9,180 nt of DNA from Treponema sp. Lineage in GTDB: Bacteria; Spirochaetota; Spirochaetia; Treponematales; Breznakiellaceae. The notes below the pieces were generated by a model that was given only the letters and a program-made list of their open reading frames with translations, was not told the DNA's origin and did no database searches. This document shows, in pieces, positions 5,898 through 9,180 of this stretch. The stretch spans positions 1 to 9,180 of the forward strand of contig JAISEB010000184.1 in the NCBI GenBank assembly GCA_031264395.1. Reading direction: 5' to 3'. Every line of letters begins with the position of its first letter. The first letter of the stretch is position 1. The position numbers and the translations under genes are program-made.

Positions 5898-5926
5898 TGG
5901 ACAGGAAGGGCCGCAGGGGATAGGAT
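5898..5926 (+). promoter_or_regulatory. Promoter of the HD phosphohydrolase-ComFB operon
   Basis: -35 TGGACA (5898-5903), a 17-base spacer and -10 TAGGAT (5921-5926) predict a transcript starting at about 5933, beside the ATG at 5934. AGGA inside the -10 (5922-5925) could be a weak ribosome binding site if transcription starts further upstream. Confidence 0.5.
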
Positions 5927-5933
5927 CTTTTCC

Positions 5934-7178
5934 ATGAAGTCCTCCGTCCGTTCAGTCCTCACAGACGGCTTTACCGAGCCCATACGGGATACGCTGTGGG
6001 GCCATATTTACCTTACCCCCGGCATTGCCGCCCTTACAAGGTCCGCCCCTTTTATGCGGCTCTTCCGCATCTTCCAGCTGGGGCCGGTGTACTGCGTTTA
6101 CCCGGGGGCCACACATACAAGGGCAAGTCATTCGGTGGGGGTTTACCATCTGGGAAAGAGGCTCCTTGAAAACCTTGCCGGGCGGGGGGCGGAAGACTGG
6201 ATCACGCCGGAGGGGGCCCTTTCCTTCCTCTGCGCCTGCCTGCTCCACGATCTGGGGCACTTTCCCTATACCCATTCGCTCAAGGAACTTTCGCTTAAAT
6301 CCCATGAAAAACTCACAGGGGAAATCATCCTTGCCGAACCCGTGCGGAGCCTCCTTTCGGCCGCCGGGGCGGACCCCGTTCTTACCGCGGCCATTGTGGA
6401 TACGTCCCTGCCCGAAAACGGCAGGGAGCCGCTCTTTTACCGCAGGCTCCTTTCGGGGGCGCTGGACCCGGACAAGCTTGATTACCTTAACCGGGACGCC
6501 CGTTTCTGCGGGGTCCCCTACGGCGCACAGGACGTTGATTTTATCATTTCCCGGCTGTACCCCCACCCCGAGCGGGGGGTAGATATTGATTCGCGGGGCA
6601 TTCCCAGCGTGGAATCCGTTCTCTTTTCAAAGTACCTTATGTACCGCACCGTCTACTGGCACCGGCAGGTCCGTTCGGCCACGGCAATGATCAAAAAGGC
6701 CCTTTCGGGTTTTCTTGATTCGGGGAAAATCGCCCCGGAAGAACTCTACGATCTGGACGATCAGAGCCTCTTTACCCTGATCAAAAGCCCCCTTTCAGCC
6801 GCCGTGCGCGAAGGCCGGCTGTACAGCGTGGCGGCGGAATTCCCCTACGCCGAAGAAAAACACCGTCATCTCAGGGACATACGCGGCCGGTCGGCCTCTG
6901 AGGAAGAACTGGCGGGGAAACTGCGGAAGGCCGGAATTCCCGTCGGGGACGGGGAACTCATTATCGACGTTCCCGAACCCGTTTCCTTTGAAACCGGCCT
7001 TTTTGTAAGGGACGAAGAACGGTATTTTGCCGGAAGCTCCAGCGCCTTTCAAAGTGAAACGGTAAACACCTTTGTAAAATCGCTTTACACCGTCCGCGTC
7101 TTTACCGATCCCGTTCATGACGAAAAACTGCAATCACTGCAGGAATTTCCGCATGTATTGCATATATGGGGAAAATGA
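5934..7178 (+). CDS. HD-superfamily phosphohydrolase (COG1078-type, dGTPase/SAMHD1-related)
   Basis: A 414-residue soluble protein of the HD phosphohydrolase group related to dNTP triphosphohydrolases. The metal-binding residues are present: H66 in YPGATHTRASHSVGVYH, H105-D106 in LLHDLGHFPYTH, and the distal Asp in LDPDKLDYLNRDARFCGVPYG (about 177-197). The opening IRDTLWGHIYLTPGIAALTRSAPFMRLFRIFQLG is the family's typical N-terminal helical part. Members hydrolyse phosphoester bonds of nucleotides; the substrate here cannot be read from sequence, and most bacterial COG1078 proteins remain uncharacterised. The ATG at 5934 gives a normal length. It is followed after 22 bases by the ComFB-domain gene on the same strand, with no terminator between, so they are probably cotranscribed. 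Oriented away from the exported protein-PilZ operon across the structured intergenic region. Confidence 0.92.
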   Translation: MKSSVRSVLTDGFTEPIRDTLWGHIYLTPGIAALTRSAPFMRLFRIFQLGPVYCVYPGATHTRASHSVGVYHLGKRLLENLAGRGAEDWITPEGALSFLCACLLHDLGHFPYTHSLKELSLKSHEKLTGEIILAEPVRSLLSAAGADPVLTAAIVDTSLPENGREPLFYRRLLSGALDPDKLDYLNRDARFCGVPYGAQDVDFIISRLYPHPERGVDIDSRGIPSVESVLFSKYLMYRTVYWHRQVRSATAMIKKALSGFLDSGKIAPEELYDLDDQSLFTLIKSPLSAAVREGRLYSVAAEFPYAEEKHRHLRDIRGRSASEEELAGKLRKAGIPVGDGELIIDVPEPVSFETGLFVRDEERYFAGSSSAFQSETVNTFVKSLYTVRVFTDPVHDEKLQSLQEFPHVLHIWGK

Positions 7179-7200
7179 TTACATTTATAAGGGGGGACAC

Positions 7201-7917
7201 ATGAATATTCACAATACCGCCGAAGAAATAATTATCGCCAAAGTCGCGGAAATATTCGAAGCCATTGCCGCCGGGGAAAACCCCGAAGGGCTGTGCACCT
7301 GTGATCAGTGCAGCCTTGATACGGTTTGTTATGTACTTAACAGAACCCCGCCCCGGTACATTGTCTCAAACCGGGGAGCCGCCAGAACGGAAACGGAGCC
7401 CCTTTTGCGCCAGCAGGAAGAGGCGGACATCGTCACCCTTGCCTATGAGGGGATCAGGCAGATAAACCACAACCTCAGGCCCAACTTCAGCCACAAGGGA
7501 AAGGAGGCGGCGGCCGCTCAGGAAGAACCAAAGCCCATGTTCAACATTCCTACCATTGTCGGACGCCTGTTTAACGGCCTTGACTTTTCCCCCATGTCGG
7601 GCATCAAAGTGGAACTCCGCCATAACGGGGAACTCGTTGTCATGAAGGACTACAACTGGCAGAACCCCTGCTCTCTTGTTCCCAATACCGAAGGGGCCTT
7701 CAGCTTCTGGCCCATTCCCATCCCGGCGCAGTCGGGAAACCTTCACAAAAATTTCGAATTTACAATAACGGCCGAGGCCCCGGGCTTTGAGCCGCTTAAC
7801 CATTTTTTTCAGGTGCCGGTTATAAGCGATTCCCAGTTCTCCAACACCTTCTCCATGAGCCGTATCGTTAAACTGCCGGATCTGTACATGTTTCCTCCGG
7901 GCGGGGAAGACTTCTAA
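7201..7917 (+). CDS. ComFB-domain protein fused to a C-terminal beta-sandwich-like domain
   Basis: A 238-residue cytoplasmic protein. The N-terminal 60 residues are a ComFB domain: helix AEEIIIAKVAEIFEAI, the cysteine cluster CTCDQCSLDTVC (C32, C34, C37, C43), then VLNRTPPRYIVSNRGAA. The cysteines are expected to bind zinc. ComFB is named after a Bacillus competence-operon protein, and ComFB-domain proteins have recently been reported as cyclic-dinucleotide receptors. After a helical linker (about 65-110), the second half (NIPTIVGRLFNG, SGIKVELRHNGELV, FEFTITAEAPGFEP) resembles carboxypeptidase-regulatory-like or Ig-like beta domains; this is inference. The start at 7201 follows a strong ribosome binding site (AAGGGGGG); an in-frame ATG at 7117 inside the HD gene is rejected. 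Probably cotranscribed with the HD gene. A competence role is not supported by neighbours. Confidence 0.85.
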   Translation: MNIHNTAEEIIIAKVAEIFEAIAAGENPEGLCTCDQCSLDTVCYVLNRTPPRYIVSNRGAARTETEPLLRQQEEADIVTLAYEGIRQINHNLRPNFSHKGKEAAAAQEEPKPMFNIPTIVGRLFNGLDFSPMSGIKVELRHNGELVVMKDYNWQNPCSLVPNTEGAFSFWPIPIPAQSGNLHKNFEFTITAEAPGFEPLNHFFQVPVISDSQFSNTFSMSRIVKLPDLYMFPPGGEDF

Positions 7918-7929
7918 CAGACCGCCATA

Positions 7930-7958
7930 TAGACGCGGACAGGACAGCCGGATATAGT
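7930..7958 (+). promoter_or_regulatory. Possible tRNA-Pro promoter
   Basis: TAGACG (7930-7935), a 17-base spacer and TATAGT (7953-7958) form a moderate promoter. The transcript would begin within the left arm of the hairpin at 7959-7994, about 40 bases before the tRNA. Confidence 0.35.
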
Positions 7959-7994
7959 GGACTTGTTCAATAACTGAAGTTGTTGAACAAGTCC
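7959..7994. repeat. Long hairpin upstream of tRNA-Pro
   Basis: GGACTTGTTCAA (7959-7970) and TTGAACAAGTCC (7983-7994) are perfect reverse complements. Adding a T-G wobble and AAC/GTT gives a 16-pair stem with a TGAA loop. It follows the ComFB gene stop by 41 bases and could end that operon, but no T tract follows. It shares its AACTGAAGTT tip with the hairpin on the other side of the tRNA. Confidence 0.75.
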
Positions 7995-8005
7995 GGTGGT
8001 GAAAA

Positions 8006-8078
8006 CGGAGGGTAGGTTAGTGGCTATACCGCCAGCTTTGGGAGCTGGATGTCGGGGGTTCGACTCCCCCTCCTCCGA
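8006..8078 (+). tRNA. tRNA-Pro(TGG)
   Basis: A 73-base cloverleaf. The acceptor stem CGGAGGG pairs with TCCTCCG (last pair G-T), with discriminator A at 8078. The D arm is GGTT...TACC with the GG of the loop present. The anticodon stem CCAGC/GCTGG encloses loop TTTGGGA, giving anticodon TGG (8039-8041), with G37 as usual in tRNA-Pro. The T arm is GGGGG-TTCGACT-CCCCC. The C1-G72 pair and A73 are hallmarks of bacterial tRNA-Pro. The CCA end is not encoded and must be added by a nucleotidyltransferase. It reads the CCN proline codons, mainly CCA and CCG. Confidence 0.96.
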
Positions 8079-8096
8079 AACGCAATTCCTTGAAGA

Positions 8097-8137
8097 TTGA
8101 GCTTGTTCCAAAAACTGAAGTTTTGGAACAGCCTCAA
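8097..8137. terminator. Hairpin after tRNA-Pro, likely shared terminator
   Basis: TGTTCC (8104-8109) plus the following A run pairs with TTTT and GGAACA (8125-8130), with outer pairs TTGAG (8097-8101) and CTCAA (8133-8137). On the plus strand a T-rich stretch (GGTTTTATTTTTT) follows from about 8145. It lies between the tRNA and the end of the convergent lipoprotein gene, so it can serve both. Its tip AACTGAAGTT is identical to that of the hairpin at 7959-7994. Confidence 0.65.
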
Positions 8138-8149
8138 TTGAAACCGGTT

Positions 8150-8752
8150 TTATTTTTTAGTCCAAGGGCTTCCTTCAAGCCGTGTGACGCCAAAAGTATT
8201 TTTAGAAGTAATGGTTAATGCAGCGCCATCAACAACATATTTCCCTCGTGCCGTGCCGTCGGAATATGAAATGCTTATTTCATCGGATCTTAGCCTGAAA
8301 GAATCCCCGTCCTGATTAACGCTTGTTATATTGGCGCCATCTTTGGCAATCATTTTACCATTGGAAAAACTTATTTCCAGTACCGCTGTTCTCGTCCAGG
8401 TTGTCCCATCCATATTGCCTGTTCCGGGCGTTCCCGATGCAAGTGTCCATGTCCCCCCGCTGAGATGCCCCTTGAAATTCCGCCAGTTGCCATTGCCGAT
8501 GGTAAGGGCAGCACCGTTTAATTCCCAGCTATCGCCAATATCCTGTTTCCAAATCCACCAGCCCAATGATTGGGAACCGCAAAATATTTCAACTTTTCCG
8601 TCTTTGCCAACAAGTTCATAGTCTTCAGTTTTAGTCCAGGCCGTGCCGTCAAACTGATAGGACGGCGGAGCATTTGTACCGGTGGTGGCACAGCCCGTAA
8701 ATACAAACCCGAAAATCAACAAAACGATTAAACCAAATACCGCTTTCCTCAT
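8150..8752 (-). CDS. Lipoprotein with two related beta-rich repeats
   Basis: A 200-residue protein with a lipoprotein signal: MRKAVFGLIVLLIFGFVFTG then C21, the predicted lipidated cysteine (lipobox F-T-G-C, a relaxed form common in spirochaetes). The mature part contains two related segments of about 80 residues. Each starts with DGTxWT (DGTAWTKT at 35-42, DGTTWTRT at 115-122) and later has GAALTI (80-85, 176-181); the C-terminus EGSPWTKK echoes the start motif. This suggests a duplicated small beta domain, perhaps lipocalin-like, found in treponemal lipoproteins; no function is known to me. The ATG at 8752 is preferred because ribosome binding site AAGGGAG lies eight bases upstream; a TTG at 8758 would be only two bases from it. 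It should sit at the cell envelope. No gene is cotranscribed with it in the window. Confidence 0.85.
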   Translation of the reverse strand: MRKAVFGLIVLLIFGFVFTGCATTGTNAPPSYQFDGTAWTKTEDYELVGKDGKVEIFCGSQSLGWWIWKQDIGDSWELNGAALTIGNGNWRNFKGHLSGGTWTLASGTPGTGNMDGTTWTRTAVLEISFSNGKMIAKDGANITSVNQDGDSFRLRSDEISISYSDGTARGKYVVDGAALTITSKNTFGVTRLEGSPWTKK

Positions 8753-8787
8753 TTTCAATGCTCCCTTAAACGCTTTTGCTTTTTACA

Positions 8788-8857
8788 GGGGCAACGCCCC
8801 ATTGAGACCTTAGATTATTTCTTGTCAAAAGACAAGAGTGTTTTCCGCCTTTAGGCG
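8788..8857. promoter_or_regulatory. Cluster of small hairpins upstream of the lipoprotein gene
   Basis: Three short perfect stems lie in the leader side of the lipoprotein gene: GGGGC-AAC-GCCCC (8788-8800), CTTGTC-AAAA-GACAAG (8821-8836) and CGCC-TTTA-GGCG (8846-8857, followed on the plus strand by TATTTTT). The first probably lies in the 5' leader of the lipoprotein mRNA. The minus strand contains TTGACA (8830-8825) but no well-spaced -10, so I do not assign the promoter precisely. Confidence 0.4.
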
Positions 8858-8892
8858 TATTTTTAAGTAGTTTGGGATTTTTCCCCTGGATA

Positions 8893-8940
8893 TTCCTTTG
8901 TTTCTGTGATAAATTAGAAACACTGTCGCCGATAAGGAAT
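8893..8940. terminator. Nested inverted repeats downstream of the minus-strand partial gene
   Basis: TGTTTCT (8899-8905) pairs with AGAAACA (8916-8922). An outer pair, ATTCCTT (8893-8899) and AAGGAAT (8934-8940), shares one base with it. It follows the minus-strand mini-ORF stop at 8947 and may end that transcript. No T tract is present, so this is tentative. Confidence 0.3.
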
Positions 8941-8946
8941 TATGCG

Positions 8947-9036
8947 CTATTCGCCTTGAATTTTATTGAAAGGGAACTTTCCCCACACGTGTACCCCAGC
9001 TCCAGTTTTGTGATTGTCAGCTAATTTGATATTCAA
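8947..9036 (-). CDS. Putative 29-residue ORF overlapping the upstream gene stop (TTGA)
   Basis: A TTG at 9036-9034 shares bases with the TGA stop (9035-9033) of the upstream partial gene and has GGAGG four bases before it, an arrangement suited to coupled translation. It encodes MNIKLADNHKTGAGVHVWG followed by KFPFNKIQGE and ends at TAG (8947-8949). I recognise no family. Either it is a genuine mini-protein, or it is the frameshifted or truncated tail of the upstream gene. Composition looks protein-like but the length is too short to be sure. Confidence 0.35.
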   Translation of the reverse strand: MNIKLADNHKTGAGVHVWGKFPFNKIQGE

Positions 9037-9180
9037 TAGCCCTCCATAATTTCAATATCCACCCGTTTTATACTTTTGACAAATTCACGGTTTTTGTCAT
9101 AGCCGATCATCAGTTTGCATGAAGTCCAGTATAGATAGCTTGCAAAATGTATGTATTGTGCTACACTTATTGCAAAATAA
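9033..9180 (-). CDS. 3' end of an unidentified gene running off the window
   Basis: The minus-strand frame is open from the window edge to TGA at 9035-9033 (about 48 codons visible). It reads YFAISVAQYIHFASYLYW, TSCKLMIGYDKN, then REFVKSIKRVDIEIMEGY. The composition (aromatic hydrophobic stretch, then a charged end) and lack of stops look like real coding sequence. The start and most of the protein lie outside the window, so no family can be named. It reads toward the lipoprotein gene on the same strand, about 280 bases away, with hairpins in between. Confidence 0.55.
   Translation of the reverse strand, partial: YFAISVAQYIHFASYLYWTSCKLMIGYDKNREFVKSIKRVDIEIMEGY

Noticed and set aside
5952..6566. 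204-residue minus-strand ORF opposite the HD gene
   Set aside because: It is a GC-driven shadow of a gene with conserved catalytic motifs on the other strand.
7117..7200. N-terminal extension of the ComFB-domain protein from ATG 7117
   Set aside because: It overlaps the HD gene, has no ribosome binding site, and the ComFB domain starts properly from 7201 with a strong ribosome binding site.

Overview
The window looks like chromosomal DNA of a spirochaete, most likely a GC-rich treponeme of the termite-gut type. This is inferred from gene content: a lipoprotein with a relaxed Phe-Thr-Gly-Cys lipobox, a PilZ-type protein with a long N-terminal region, a STAS protein, a ComFB-domain protein, and small repetitive elements between genes. 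No marker gene fixes the species.

Layout. (1) 1-947: an AT-rich toxin-antitoxin module on the minus strand (RHH antitoxin, then MazF/PemK toxin, overlapping by 14 bases), with possible coding debris downstream. (2) 948-1570: no credible gene. It holds the antitoxin promoter, then eleven tandem 36-bp units ending in a 24-bp perfect palindrome and a tight hairpin against the next promoter. (3) 1571-3265: an EttA-type ABC-F translation factor. (4) 3373-3705: a STAS-domain protein that appears to start at an AUU codon. (5) 3742-5738: a minus-strand operon of an exported protein and a PilZ-type protein. (6) 5740-5933: a divergent promoter region with two inverted repeats, one with a G-rich loop. 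(7) 5934-7917: a plus-strand operon of an HD phosphohydrolase and a ComFB-domain protein. (8) 7918-8149: tRNA-Pro(TGG) between two hairpins that share a loop sequence. (9) 8150-8752: a minus-strand lipoprotein. (10) 8753-9180: small hairpins and the 3' end of an unidentified minus-strand gene, followed by an overlapping mini-ORF.

How the genes may work together. The two divergent operons each encode a protein from a family linked to cyclic dinucleotides (PilZ and ComFB) around one structured promoter region, which hints at a second-messenger locus; the PilZ copy lacks the usual RxxxR ligand motif. The STAS protein adds a partner-switch-type regulator nearby. EttA, tRNA-Pro and the lipoprotein look like independent units. 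A recurrent feature is a -10 hexamer only 6-8 bases from an ATG (antitoxin, ettA, HD gene and possibly the exported protein), suggesting leaderless mRNAs.
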